Positions 35,889 to 45,122 of a DNA stretch of 64,000 nucleotides are shown piece by piece (positions within the stretch are counted from its first letter, which is position 1; every line of letters starts with the position of its first letter). A program made the translations under genes and the position numbers. This DNA is from CAWKGV01 sp963849305 (GTDB taxonomy: Bacteria > Pseudomonadota > Alphaproteobacteria > Acetobacterales > Acetobacteraceae), in assembly GCA_963849305.1 (NCBI GenBank), contig CAWKGV010000023.1:248001-312000 (forward strand). The letters run 5' to 3'. Below the pieces are notes generated by a model, which saw nothing but the letters and a program-made list of their open reading frames with translations, was not told where the DNA came from and did not search any database.

Positions 35889-37128
35889 GCCCGACAATAT
35901 GGGGCTGGTCCCGTTCGGTGTTGATGGCAGCTGGAGGCGGCGCATCCTGGCGGAACAAAGCGGCTTCGATCGCGGGCGCCTGATGGTCCCACCGATACGC
36001 CTCCAGGGCCAGCGTGAATGCCCGCTGGGCGATGGCGGCATAGTCCGCTGGATCGTCGTCCAACAGGCCGATCACCTGCCCGATCTTCGCCTCCCAGCCC
36101 TGAGCTGGTGCCAGAAACCCGTTCTCGCCATCCGCGATCGCGGCGAGAAAGGTGAAGGTCGGGGAGGCGATCGTGACTGTTCCGGTCACGGCCGGCTCGA
36201 AATATTTCAGCTCCGACTTGCAGTTGGTGAAGGCGTTGCTCTGCAAGGGCGCAATGCAGATCTCCACCTCCCCTTGCAGGCGTTGCAGGTTGACGAAGTC
36301 CTGCAGGGGATGGCGGTCGATCCGGTCGGAGAACCGCGCGATCGGCCCCTTTGGCTCCAGGAAACCAACGATGCGCAACGCCAGTCGGCGGTCGCGGGCG
36401 AGCAGCCGCGCCAGGGCATCGGCCGCGATCCGGAAATCCTTGCTGTGCGTCGGGGTGCCGCTGAAATAGCCGATATGGATGCGCTCGTCGCGACGGAAGC
36501 CGCCGGCCAGCTTGCGCTCATAGATTGCCTGGGAAACGGCGACCTGGGACCGGTTCAAAAAATTGGGCACCACGCGCGGACTCATCCAGGGCGCGCAGGC
36601 GCGGATGCGCTCGGCGAGCAAGGCGTTGGTCGTGATCGCGCCGTCGCAGAGACGGAGCGTGGCTCCGAGGCGGCTCGTCCACCCGAACCAGGAGGTCCAA
36701 TCCCCATCACAAGCCATCGGCTGATCGAGCGTATCAACGATCAGATGAACGTAGTCAGGGTCGAAGATCAGGTCGTCCACGTCGAACAGAACGGGCAATC
36801 CCCGCGCCCGCGCTTGGGCGATCATGCGGCCGACCATCGCATCATAGCGCGAACGGCAGATCACCAGCACGTCCGCCCGCTCGATGAACTCGAGGCCGCG
36901 GGAAAGATCTTCGAGCGTGAACCAGGACGCGGAGACGCCCCGCTCGGGCGCCGCATCCAACGCCTGCACCATGTTGAACACACGGTAGCGGAAAGTGCTG
37001 GTGTCCGGTCGCTCGTAAAAATAGGCGACGCGCCGGTCGCGCGCGATCAGCGCCCGCAGGCGATCCTCGTAGGACGCCAGCCAGGGATCGCAATAATCGA
37101 TCGGCGGCTGTACGGCGTCAGCGAACAT
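35863..37128 (-). CDS. Glycosyltransferase, GT-B fold (GT4-like)
   Basis: 421 residues. FYERPDTSTFRYRVFNMVQAL and FDVDDLIFDPDYVHLI in the N-terminal half, HIGYFSGTPTHSKDF and FEPAVTGTVTIASPT with GENGFLA in the C-terminal half, matching GT4-type enzymes that use nucleotide sugars. It follows the 853-residue fusion gene by 12 bases. Probably adds a sugar to a surface polysaccharide on the cytoplasmic side. Confidence 0.75.
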   Translation of the reverse strand: MFADAVQPPIDYCDPWLASYEDRLRALIARDRRVAYFYERPDTSTFRYRVFNMVQALDAAPERGVSASWFTLEDLSRGLEFIERADVLVICRSRYDAMVGRMIAQARARGLPVLFDVDDLIFDPDYVHLIVDTLDQPMACDGDWTSWFGWTSRLGATLRLCDGAITTNALLAERIRACAPWMSPRVVPNFLNRSQVAVSQAIYERKLAGGFRRDERIHIGYFSGTPTHSKDFRIAADALARLLARDRRLALRIVGFLEPKGPIARFSDRIDRHPLQDFVNLQRLQGEVEICIAPLQSNAFTNCKSELKYFEPAVTGTVTIASPTFTFLAAIADGENGFLAPAQGWEAKIGQVIGLLDDDPADYAAIAQRAFTLALEAYRWDHQAPAIEAALFRQDAPPPAAINTERDQPHIVGHGRAPAVT

Positions 37129-37140
37129 GCGCCATCACCA

Positions 37141-39702
37141 TCACCCGATCCATTCCACGCAGCGTTCGAGTACCGGCCCCAGCGCGTTTTCCCAACTGCG
37201 CTCCAGCCGGGATCGCGCATAGTTCGCTGAACGCAGCGTTTCGTCAGAGGCGATCGCAACGGCGCGCGCGATGCCCTGACGCAGCCCCTCCACGCTTGGC
37301 TCGACGCAAATGATATTTTCCGAATAGCAGTTAAGGTCGCGCTTGATGCCGAACCGATTGGTTATCGCGACGACGCCGCTCGCCGCCATGTCGAGCGGCG
37401 GATAGCTCGGATGCGGTGTGTCCATCAGCGCCATCCCGACATGGGCGCGCCGGACCAGCTCGGCGTATTCCGGCCAGGGCAGATTCTCCAGCAATCGAGG
37501 CCGCACTGAACGAGGCAGCAGCACGTCCGACAGATCGCGGCCGACAAACGTAAATCGCCAATCCTCCGGGGCGAGCGTCCCATCCTCGATCGCGTCGGCG
37601 ATCGCCTCCAATCCGCGCCAATAGAGGTTCCGCAGATTGTTCGGCCGCGCGTAGAATAGGAAATTCCTGACCCCGCCAGCGCGCGCGGAGGGATCATCGT
37701 AGTAATGCTCGGTCGGGAATGCCGGCTCGAACCAGATGCCTTGACGCGCGATGTTGGGCAGCGCATCCGGCCCTTCGGCCAGGTGCCGGTACAGCAGCTC
37801 GCTGTTCACGATGAACCGGATCTCGGGGTCGCGCAGCATCTCGGCGCAGCGGAGGCGCTCATCGCCGCGCGGATAGAACATCCGCTCGTCCTCTTGCAGC
37901 AAATGGATGATGCGCTCCGGGCGACCGATCGAACGGCTCGCCCGGGTGGTCCACCAGGATGTGGTCAGGAACACGTCGCGCGCGGTGACAGGCACATCGT
38001 CGCCGACGCCGGGCGGCGCATGTACGAACTCGATTTCGTCCCGCCAAGCGATGCCGTGCGCGGCGAGCACCTGGGCGAACTGATCCCCGGGTGCGGCCTC
38101 ACTGCGGGTAACGAGCCGCAGGCGTGCTTCGATCCGCTTGGCCAGGAGGGCCGCGAGCACGATGGCGGTCGCAACCCCGCCGAACAGGCTCCCCGGGCTG
38201 ATGCTGTCGGTCACGACGGTTAGCCTGCGACCCGCGCCCGGCACTGGATAGCAGCGCAACGGCTCGAGGGCGGGATACCTGGCTCGCAAGAGGTCGCTGG
38301 AAGTGGGTGGGCCGCTGCCGGCCGGTGCCAGCGGGCTCGCGGGCGGCGCCAACGCTGCAGCCGTCGTGCCGGGGGCCGGCACGGCGAGTTGCAGAGCGTC
38401 ACGCCGTGCGCGCAGCTTGCCCGGCAGCCGCAGGGTCAGCGACCACCAGGCAACCCGCAACCCGCCGCGTATCGCTCGCCTCACGCCGGGCGGCAGCCTG
38501 CTGCCAGTGCTGTGCAGCACCTGACCTGCCTGCCACGTGGTAGAGGCAAGCACGGCGGCGTGCGTGGCCTGCAAGCTCGCCAGGGCCGCCTCCGCGTCCA
38601 GCCGCGCCTGCTCGGCGGCCAGGCGCGCCCGCTCGTGGTGCGATCGCTCCGCATCCGCGCGTTCGCAGGCGGCGATCGCCCGGGCGTTGTCGGCTTCGCC
38701 GCGCCGGGCGCGCTGCACCGCATCCGCGAGGCGGCGCTCGGCCCGCGCGACGCGTTCCGACTGCTCGGCCAACCGAGCTTGCAATTGGCGATGCCGCTCG
38801 TCCGCTTGAGCCGTCAGGTGGTCCCGCTCTGCGGCCTCCTCGACCAGCCGGGCCTGCGTTCGCCTGTGCTCCTGCTCCTGCTCCGCCAACCGGCGGGCGT
38901 GCAGATGCAGTTGCAGATCGGTCATCCAATGCTCGCCGAGTAACGCGACCCGTTGGCGCAGCATCGCCAGCGCAGCGCTATCAGACAGGCGGCAGAGCCG
39001 CTCAACCGCGGGCGGCACGCGCGGGCCGACCGCGAGCACCCCGAGCCCATGGCCGTGCAGGAACTCGAAGCTGGGAAACCGCTCGCTCACTTCCCGCCAC
39101 AGCCGCCAGACGCCGAACCCGTCGACATGGACGTTGGTGTCATGAAACAAGACTACCGCCCGATCGGATAGCTTGGGCCGCCAGCTCTCGAAATCGTGGC
39201 GGACGGCATCGTAAGCGTGATAGCCGTCGATATGCAGCAGGTCGATGGACCCGTCCTCGAACCGTTCCAGTGCCTCGTCGAAGCGGCAGCGGAGCAGAGT
39301 CGAGAACGCCGAGAAGCGCGTCGTGTGATAGCTTTGCAGCTCGTCGAAAATCTGGGCGCCGTAGGCGCCGGCCTGCGGATCGCCCTCCCAGGTATCGATC
39401 GCGAAGCAACGTGTATCGAGCCCAAGGCGCGCAACCGCGTGACAGAAGGCGGCATAGGACACGCCGCGATGTGTGCCCAATTCTACGAAGATCCCGGGCC
39501 GACTGGCGCTGATGATCCAGTGGGCGAACGGCACGTGGCCCCACCAGGCACTATCGACGCCGCGACGCTCCGGCTGCCAAAATAGCGGATCAAGCTCGGG
39601 GCGGCATAGCGGATCGAGCGACGCCGCTGGCTCGCCCCGGGGTGGGGAGCGCTGCGGCATGATTGGCTCCGGCCCCGAAAGTGCCACGTCATCATCCTTC
39701 AT
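37141..39702 (-). CDS. Fusion protein: SAM methyltransferase, coiled coil, glycosyltransferase
   Basis: 853 residues with three parts. Residues about 60-230: class I methyltransferase of the Methyltransf_24 type (GIFVELGTHRGVSYAAF, FAIDTWEGD, IDLLHIDGYHAYDAVRHDF). Residues about 260-390: Arg/Glu/Ala-rich coiled coil (LAEQEQEHRRTQARLVEE). Residues about 470-850: glycosyltransferase with YPVPGAGRRLTVVTDSISPGS, DVFLTTSWWTT, FYPRGDERLRCAEM and PPLDMAASGVVAITNRFG, reminiscent of WsaF-type rhamnosyltransferases. Such fusions methylate and extend or cap polysaccharide chains, with the coiled coil as a possible length ruler. First gene of a three-gene minus-strand operon. Confidence 0.75.
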   Translation of the reverse strand: MKDDDVALSGPEPIMPQRSPPRGEPAASLDPLCRPELDPLFWQPERRGVDSAWWGHVPFAHWIISASRPGIFVELGTHRGVSYAAFCHAVARLGLDTRCFAIDTWEGDPQAGAYGAQIFDELQSYHTTRFSAFSTLLRCRFDEALERFEDGSIDLLHIDGYHAYDAVRHDFESWRPKLSDRAVVLFHDTNVHVDGFGVWRLWREVSERFPSFEFLHGHGLGVLAVGPRVPPAVERLCRLSDSAALAMLRQRVALLGEHWMTDLQLHLHARRLAEQEQEHRRTQARLVEEAAERDHLTAQADERHRQLQARLAEQSERVARAERRLADAVQRARRGEADNARAIAACERADAERSHHERARLAAEQARLDAEAALASLQATHAAVLASTTWQAGQVLHSTGSRLPPGVRRAIRGGLRVAWWSLTLRLPGKLRARRDALQLAVPAPGTTAAALAPPASPLAPAGSGPPTSSDLLRARYPALEPLRCYPVPGAGRRLTVVTDSISPGSLFGGVATAIVLAALLAKRIEARLRLVTRSEAAPGDQFAQVLAAHGIAWRDEIEFVHAPPGVGDDVPVTARDVFLTTSWWTTRASRSIGRPERIIHLLQEDERMFYPRGDERLRCAEMLRDPEIRFIVNSELLYRHLAEGPDALPNIARQGIWFEPAFPTEHYYDDPSARAGGVRNFLFYARPNNLRNLYWRGLEAIADAIEDGTLAPEDWRFTFVGRDLSDVLLPRSVRPRLLENLPWPEYAELVRRAHVGMALMDTPHPSYPPLDMAASGVVAITNRFGIKRDLNCYSENIICVEPSVEGLRQGIARAVAIASDETLRSANYARSRLERSWENALGPVLERCVEWIG

Positions 39703-39822
39703 GTGATCGCGAACTGATCCGCCCCATCCCGGGCGAACGAAAGATCGGTGCGGAATCGTGCAGGGGAGTTTCCCCGCGGCCAGGAGGTGCTAACAGGTAG
39801 CGGGTTCCGTTCCGTGGACGCG

Positions 39823-42033
39823 ATGCGCATAACAAACCTTCTTCTGACGGGTCAAGGCGAGGGCCAGGGCCTCGCCGGTCCATTACCCAAGCAACTGAAA
39901 TCCAAGTGGTGTGTGGTGACACTGCCGCTGCCGCGCACCGGGGCCGAGATACGAGCCGTGATCGCGCTCGACCTGGACGGCGGAACCGTGATCACCCGCT
40001 TCACCACGCCCGGCCGTCTCGGCCGCAGGCGCGGCCTGCGCAGCCTGCTCTACATGCCGGCGGAAGCGGTGGACTTGCGTGTGGAGCTGTTCGGCATCGG
40101 CGAGCGGCCCGACACGCTCACGGCAAGCGTCCGGCCGGTCTCGCGTACCCTGGCCGGCGCTTTCGTGATCGCGCGCCATCCAATGCGCGTGCTGCGGGCC
40201 GCGCTGAGCGGCCGGGCCGGATGGCGGCGCCGGGTGCGTGCCGCGGTCTCAGCACTCGCTTGCGGCGATCGCGTGCCGCAATCCTATGCCATGTGGTCGA
40301 TGCTGTTCGATCATTGGTCCGACCATGACCGCCAGCGGCTGCTGGTTTCTCCGAACCGCTCAAACTGGCCACGGATGCTGGCCCTCGTTGTCACGCCCGG
40401 CGCTGGGCACTCGGAGGCGGAGGGCGCGACCCTGGCCTCGCTTGAACACCAGATCGCCCCGGCGCGCGTGCAAGTGATGGCGCCTGGTTGCGCGTTCGCC
40501 GATCAGCTCCAGCCGCGAGACGATTATTTAGCGGTGTTGCAGGCGGGCGAGGAACTGCCCGCGCACGCGCTCGCGCTATTCGCCGAATGGATCGTCCGTC
40601 ATGACCAGCCCCCGGCCCTGTGCGCCGATGAGGACGAGGTCGGGGCCGACGGTGCCCGCGTCCAGCCGCTGTTCAAGCCGGAGCCCAATCGAACGCTGAT
40701 GATCGGCGGCGTGCTCACCCGTGGCGTCTGGCTGTTCCGCCGCGACCTGCTGGCGCAACACGCCGCCGCGACCGACGGACCGGCGTACCGCTGGGCCGAA
40801 ACCCTTCGGCTCGATCTCTGGCTGCGTCTGTACGAAGCCGGCTTGGCCAGCTCGACGCTGCGCGTCCCGTTCGTGCTCACCCATCGTCGTCCGAGCACGG
40901 AGGCAGCGCCGCCTGCCGCGCTCGCCCAAGTGGTGCAGGCGCATCTGGCGCGGGTCGGCCAGCAGGCCAGGATCGACGCCGCCCACCTTCCGCTGCGCGT
41001 CAGCCCGGTCCTGCCCGCATCCAAGCGCCAACGGGTGAGCCTGATCGTTCCGTCCGCCTGCCGTGCCGCGCATGTCCGCCGATGCCTGGGCGCAGTCCTC
41101 GCCGGGACCGATCATCCGGCCCTCGACCTGTCCATCGTCGTCTCGCAACTGGGGCCGCTGGACGCCGCGCAGACGGCTACATGCGACGCCCTAGGCTCCG
41201 ACCCGCGCCTGCGCGTTCTGATACCAGCGGTCGATGCCTTCAACTACTCACGCGCGAACAATTATGCGGCAGCCAAAACGGACGCGGAGTTCCTTTGCCT
41301 GCTGAACGACGATGTGGCGCCCATGTCGCCGGACTGGCTCTCGCTCATGCTCGGCCACTTCGCCGATCCGGCGGTCGGCGCGGTCGGCGCGAAGCTCTGT
41401 TATGAGAATGGCTCGGTCCAGCATGGCGGCATCGTCATGGGAATCGGCGGCCTCGCCGACCACATCAACCGCTTACTGCCGCGCGACGATCCCGGCTACG
41501 GCCACCGCGCGGTGCTGAACCAGGAGCTTTCGGCGGTCACGGGCGCCTGCCTGCTGGTTCGTAGGGAGCTCTACGAGGCTGTCGGCGGGCTCGACGAGAG
41601 TTTTCCGATCGCCTTCAACGACGTGGATTTCTGCCTCAAGGTCCGGGCCGCCGGCCGATCGGTCGTGTTTTGCGCAGACGCCAAGCTGATCCACTACGAA
41701 TCGCTCTCGCTCGGGCACCACTTCTCCGGCGAGCGGTCCGGGCTGGAGCGGATCGAGGTGCAGCGGATGCGCGCGCGCTGGCCGCAAGCCGTCGCCGCCG
41801 ATCCGTTCCATAATCCGAATCTGTCGCTAACCCGCGGCCATGAATGGGATCTCGCGTTTCCCCCGCGCGTCCGCAAGGCCGATATCCTGCCGCCGGAGCC
41901 GGCTCTCATGATGAGCGACGGCGATGCGGCCATGAGCGCCCTGGATGCCCCCGCCGTGCTTGGCGCGGAACTCCAGAAGGCGCTGGGAGAGCCGATCGCC
42001 GCTCTCGATCCACGGCCGCCACGTCTGGCGTGA
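39823..42033 (+). CDS. Large family 2 glycosyltransferase
   Basis: About 736 residues from ATG 39823; in-frame GTG starts at 39787 or 39748 are possible. The N-terminal 390 residues hold a poorly conserved domain with CADEDEVGADG, perhaps a degenerate GT-A unit. The C-terminal part is a clear GT2: RVSLIVPSACRAAHV, AFNYSRANNYAAAKT, FLCLLNDDVAPMSPDWL (DxD-type), QHGGIVMGIGG, LSAVTGACLLVRRELYEAVGG and AFNDVDFCLKVRAAG. It diverges from the fusion gene and belongs to the same glycan locus. Confidence 0.8.
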   Translation: MRITNLLLTGQGEGQGLAGPLPKQLKSKWCVVTLPLPRTGAEIRAVIALDLDGGTVITRFTTPGRLGRRRGLRSLLYMPAEAVDLRVELFGIGERPDTLTASVRPVSRTLAGAFVIARHPMRVLRAALSGRAGWRRRVRAAVSALACGDRVPQSYAMWSMLFDHWSDHDRQRLLVSPNRSNWPRMLALVVTPGAGHSEAEGATLASLEHQIAPARVQVMAPGCAFADQLQPRDDYLAVLQAGEELPAHALALFAEWIVRHDQPPALCADEDEVGADGARVQPLFKPEPNRTLMIGGVLTRGVWLFRRDLLAQHAAATDGPAYRWAETLRLDLWLRLYEAGLASSTLRVPFVLTHRRPSTEAAPPAALAQVVQAHLARVGQQARIDAAHLPLRVSPVLPASKRQRVSLIVPSACRAAHVRRCLGAVLAGTDHPALDLSIVVSQLGPLDAAQTATCDALGSDPRLRVLIPAVDAFNYSRANNYAAAKTDAEFLCLLNDDVAPMSPDWLSLMLGHFADPAVGAVGAKLCYENGSVQHGGIVMGIGGLADHINRLLPRDDPGYGHRAVLNQELSAVTGACLLVRRELYEAVGGLDESFPIAFNDVDFCLKVRAAGRSVVFCADAKLIHYESLSLGHHFSGERSGLERIEVQRMRARWPQAVAADPFHNPNLSLTRGHEWDLAFPPRVRKADILPPEPALMMSDGDAAMSALDAPAVLGAELQKALGEPIAALDPRPPRLA

Positions 42034-42114
42034 GGGGGAGGTCGCGCGGGGTGAGAACCTAGAGAGCGGGTCAGCGTGACTGTGTGCGACGCGGGCCGTC
42101 ACGCGAGAAGTGCT

Positions 42115-43071
42115 CTAGCCCCCCTCCCCAACAGGTCGAGCCAAAGGCTGGCCTGTGGGTAAGCCGTGCGGGAGGGGGTGTGGAGAGGGTCTGCGGACCC
42201 GCACCGGGACGGTTCGCGACCAAGGAAGCGCCCGGCAGGCCACCGCGATTATTCCCACCGCTACGGCGGACAACGCCACCCAATGCGCCGGGCGCAGCCC
42301 GAATCGGAGCGTTTCATCGGCCGCCACCAGCCGCCAAGGGTTCACACCGGTCGCGAGCCCGTACCAGGCGAACTCCAACCCCGCCGCGGCCAGCGCGGCG
42401 GATAGCGCCAGCGCCGGATACCAGACCAGCCGGCCGCGCCACGCCTCCGGCACCGCGCGCCAGAGCAGCAGCCAGACCAGCAGGCCGGCGAAGATCATCG
42501 CCTCGCTGACATTGGCCTTGCTCTGGATCGTGTAGTGCAGCACCCCCAAGGCGCCGATCGCATAGGCGGCGCGATGCAGCCGCTTCCACCCGCGCCCCAT
42601 CCGGCGGACGGCGGCATCGGTCGAGGTGGCGGTCAGCGCCACCAGCCCGAGCAAAGCGACGAAGCCGATGGTCAGATAGAACCGGTGGACGATCTCGGAG
42701 CCAACCGTCCACAGCCGGAAGTTCTGGTCCACGACATAGAGCGACAGGTGCGAGAGCCCGTAGGCGCAGGCCGTTACCCCGACCATGCGGCGGACCACCA
42801 GGATCTTCGGCCAGCCGAGCACCAGCCGGGCCGGCGTGATGGCCAGTGCGATCAGCAGGAAGCGCACCGTCCAGAGGCCGGTTTCGTGAATGGCCTCGGT
42901 CACGGGCTTGGCGCCGGCGTGGCCGGTGGCGAGCCAGAAAGCGAGCGCCGCGCCGGGCGCGATGCAGCCGGCGAGCGTTCCCGCTTTCAGCCACGAGAAC
43001 CGTCCCTGGCGGTCGCGCCAGGGCGCGAACACCCGCCGTCGTTTCCCGCCGCGCGCCGTGGAAGCCGCCAT
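42115..43071 (-). CDS. msrQ: MsrQ-like heme-binding membrane subunit
   Basis: 318 residues with about six membrane spans and a ferric-reductase-like core: WTVRFLLIALAITPARLVLG, RRMVGVTACAYGLSHLSLYV, WKRLHRAAYAIGALGVLHY (heme His). MsrQ passes electrons from the quinone pool or flavin to the periplasmic methionine-sulfoxide reductase MsrP. No msrP is seen here. The protein is longer than typical (about 200-220), and the last 30 residues (RPSPHPLPHGLPTG...GEGG) are translation of an intergenic repeat, so the natural end was probably earlier. Confidence 0.75.
   Translation of the reverse strand: MAASTARGGKRRRVFAPWRDRQGRFSWLKAGTLAGCIAPGAALAFWLATGHAGAKPVTEAIHETGLWTVRFLLIALAITPARLVLGWPKILVVRRMVGVTACAYGLSHLSLYVVDQNFRLWTVGSEIVHRFYLTIGFVALLGLVALTATSTDAAVRRMGRGWKRLHRAAYAIGALGVLHYTIQSKANVSEAMIFAGLLVWLLLWRAVPEAWRGRLVWYPALALSAALAAAGLEFAWYGLATGVNPWRLVAADETLRFGLRPAHWVALSAVAVGIIAVACRALPWSRTVPVRVRRPSPHPLPHGLPTGQPLARPVGEGG
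42118..42182. repeat. GC-rich intergenic repeat read into the end of msrQ
   Basis: cccctcccc at one side and gcgggagggggtg at the other can pair around a core with GGTCGAGCC and GGCTGGCC. Composition resembles the hairpin at 12435-12462 and the cccttgcgagaggggg stretch near 29515-29530. Confidence 0.45.
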
Positions 43072-43204
43072 CTATTCGTCCCGCCGGAATTGCCTGCCGG
43101 TACGTCCCGCGACCGGATCCCGCATTACATGGCGCGATCGGCCGGCGTGCCAGGGCCAATCTCGTCGCATTGCCAATTTTTCCGGCCTGCGTGAGACTGG
43201 CCTC

Positions 43205-44044
43205 ATGCGAATTCACACCGCCGCTCTGATCGTCCTGTTGTTGCCTGTCGCGGCATCGGCCGCCGCAACCGACCGGACGGTGACCCGGGCCGAGCTGAGC
43301 TACAAAGCCTATGTGGCCGCGCTGCATGTCGTGGACTTGCGAACCTTCATCGGGCTCGGCCCATGGAACTACCGGATCGAGGTCAGCTATCACACCACGG
43401 GGCTCGCGAGCCTGCTCGACGCTGGCCGTCAGTTCGCGACCGCCTATGGTCAATGGCAGGACACGCGCGCGCAACCCGACCGCTTCCAGGCCGACGGAGT
43501 GTGGCGCGGCAAGTCGCGGCGGACGCTGATCGAATACGACCACGGCCGCCCTGAGCTGCGCGCGCTCGTCCCATCCATCAAGCCGGACCAGACGGCGGTG
43601 CCAGCCGCGATGCAGGCCGGCAGCGTGGATCTCGTGAGCGCATTGGCGGAGCTGCTGCATCAGGTCAGTGGAACGGGGGGTTGTGACGCCTCCGTCCAGG
43701 TCTTCGATGGCCGCTCGCTCAGCGTGCTGACCGCCCACACCGCTGGGCAGGTCCAGCTCGCGCCGACCGACCGCTCCAGCTTCGCCGGCCCGGCGCTGCG
43801 CTGCGACTTCGAGCGCCGAACCATCGCCGGCTTGCCGGTCGGGGAGTCGCCGAGCGATCAGCACGGACTGCGCGGGTCGGTGTGGTTGGCCAAGGTGTTG
43901 CCAGGGTCTGGCCCTTTGCCCGTGCGCCTCAGCGTCGAGCTGGGTTGGGTCGGCGAGGCAATTCTCTACCTGACCGGCGCCCATCCGGCCGTGGCTGCCG
44001 CCACCGGCCTGAGCGATCTCCCGGTTGCCGGGAATGCGGGCTAG
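43205..44044 (+). CDS. Exported DUF3108 protein
   Basis: 279 residues. Signal peptide MRIHTAALIVLLLPVAASAA. The mature part has AELSYKAYVAALHVV, YRIEVSYHTTGLASLL, VWRGKSRRTLIEYDHGRP, SVDLVSALAELLHQV and CDASVQVFDGRSLSVLTAH, the usual DUF3108 succession. The family is periplasmic, of unknown function, and often linked to envelope genes. Divergent from msrQ by 133 bases. Confidence 0.7.
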   Translation: MRIHTAALIVLLLPVAASAAATDRTVTRAELSYKAYVAALHVVDLRTFIGLGPWNYRIEVSYHTTGLASLLDAGRQFATAYGQWQDTRAQPDRFQADGVWRGKSRRTLIEYDHGRPELRALVPSIKPDQTAVPAAMQAGSVDLVSALAELLHQVSGTGGCDASVQVFDGRSLSVLTAHTAGQVQLAPTDRSSFAGPALRCDFERRTIAGLPVGESPSDQHGLRGSVWLAKVLPGSGPLPVRLSVELGWVGEAILYLTGAHPAVAAATGLSDLPVAGNAG

Positions 44045-44079
44045 ACTTGCAACCGCGCGATACAGAAGGAGCACCCGCC

Positions 44080-44787
44080 GTGATCGATCTATATGCGATG
44101 GGCAGCCCGAACGTGGTCAAGATCTACATCGCGCTCGAGGAGCTGGAACTCGCCTACGAGGTGCATTCCGTGGACGTGTTCGGCGGCGAGCAGTTCACGC
44201 CGGAGTTCCTATCGCTCAACCCGAACGCCAAGGTGCCGGTGATCGTCGATCGCGAGGGTCCGGGCGGCAAGCCCTACACCGTGTTCGAATCCGGGGCGAT
44301 CCTGCTCTATCTCGCGGACAAGGCGGGCCGATTGCTGCCGTGTGACCCGGTGGCGCGCTATGACGCGATCCAGTGGCTGATGGTGCAACTCACCGGGATC
44401 GGTCCAATGTTCGGGCAGTTCGTGCATTTCTGGCGCTTCGCGCCTCCGGGCAACGACTACGCGCTCAGCCGTTATCGGACTCAGGCGCGCCGCTTGTGCG
44501 AGGTGCTGGAGGGGCGGCTGGCCAAGGTCGCGCATCTCGGCGGGACCGAATACACCGTCGCGGATGTCGCGACGTTCCCGTGGGCACGCAATGTCGGCAT
44601 GTATCTCGGCGCGACGGCGGACGACTATCCAAGCCTGTTCGCTTGGACGGAGAAGATCGCCGCACGCCCGGCGGTGAGCCGGGCACTCGCCGCCGTGGAC
44701 AAGGTGCGGGCCAGAACGACGCAGTTCGACCAGGCCGCGCCGGACACGCTCGACCGGCTATTCGGGCGCGGACCGTTCGCGGCGTGA
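44080..44787 (+). CDS. Glutathione S-transferase, YfcG/YghU-like
   Basis: 235 residues. Start GTG 44080 after AAGGAG. IDLYAMGSPNVVKIYIALEELEL, LSLNPNAKVPVIVDREG with cis-Pro, VFESGAILLYLADKAGRLLP and IQWLMVQLTGIGPMFGQFVHFWRF match the nucleophilic GST subgroup of E. coli YfcG/YghU. These reduce disulfides or peroxides with glutathione. Different from the GST at 21805. Confidence 0.85.
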   Translation: MIDLYAMGSPNVVKIYIALEELELAYEVHSVDVFGGEQFTPEFLSLNPNAKVPVIVDREGPGGKPYTVFESGAILLYLADKAGRLLPCDPVARYDAIQWLMVQLTGIGPMFGQFVHFWRFAPPGNDYALSRYRTQARRLCEVLEGRLAKVAHLGGTEYTVADVATFPWARNVGMYLGATADDYPSLFAWTEKIAARPAVSRALAAVDKVRARTTQFDQAAPDTLDRLFGRGPFAA

Positions 44788-45122
44788 GGCAACGGTTGTA
44801 GGGGTTGCTCCAAACGCGATGCGCCCGAGTAATCCAGGACGTGCTCGACCCTGCCTTCCGGACGAGGTTCTGGACCCGTCTCGTTCCCGAAGATGGGAAT
44901 TGATTGCGATCGAAATCGATTGAACGCCTGATGCACCGGAGCCGCGGCACGCTGTTGATTTCCGCTATCTCGCGGAGCCCGGCCGGGACCGCCAACCTCG
45001 TTACCTTGGAAACGGTAGCTCCCAATAGCTTCGGGCTGGGGCCAACTCACCCTTGGTCACCCTCTCCGCCTAGCTGAAGCCACCCGGCTCGATGAAGCAC
45101 TTTCTGTGCCGAGAGGGTAATC
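44788..45122. other. Intergenic region without a supported gene
   Basis: 335 bases between the GST gene and the left end of the IS481 remnant. Open frames on both strands look like shadows; no tRNA, terminator or clear promoter was recognised. Confidence 0.5.

Noticed and set aside
44465..45050. Minus-strand frames in the 44.8-45.1 kb gap
   Set aside because: Overlapping frames with shadow composition; part is antisense to the GST gene.
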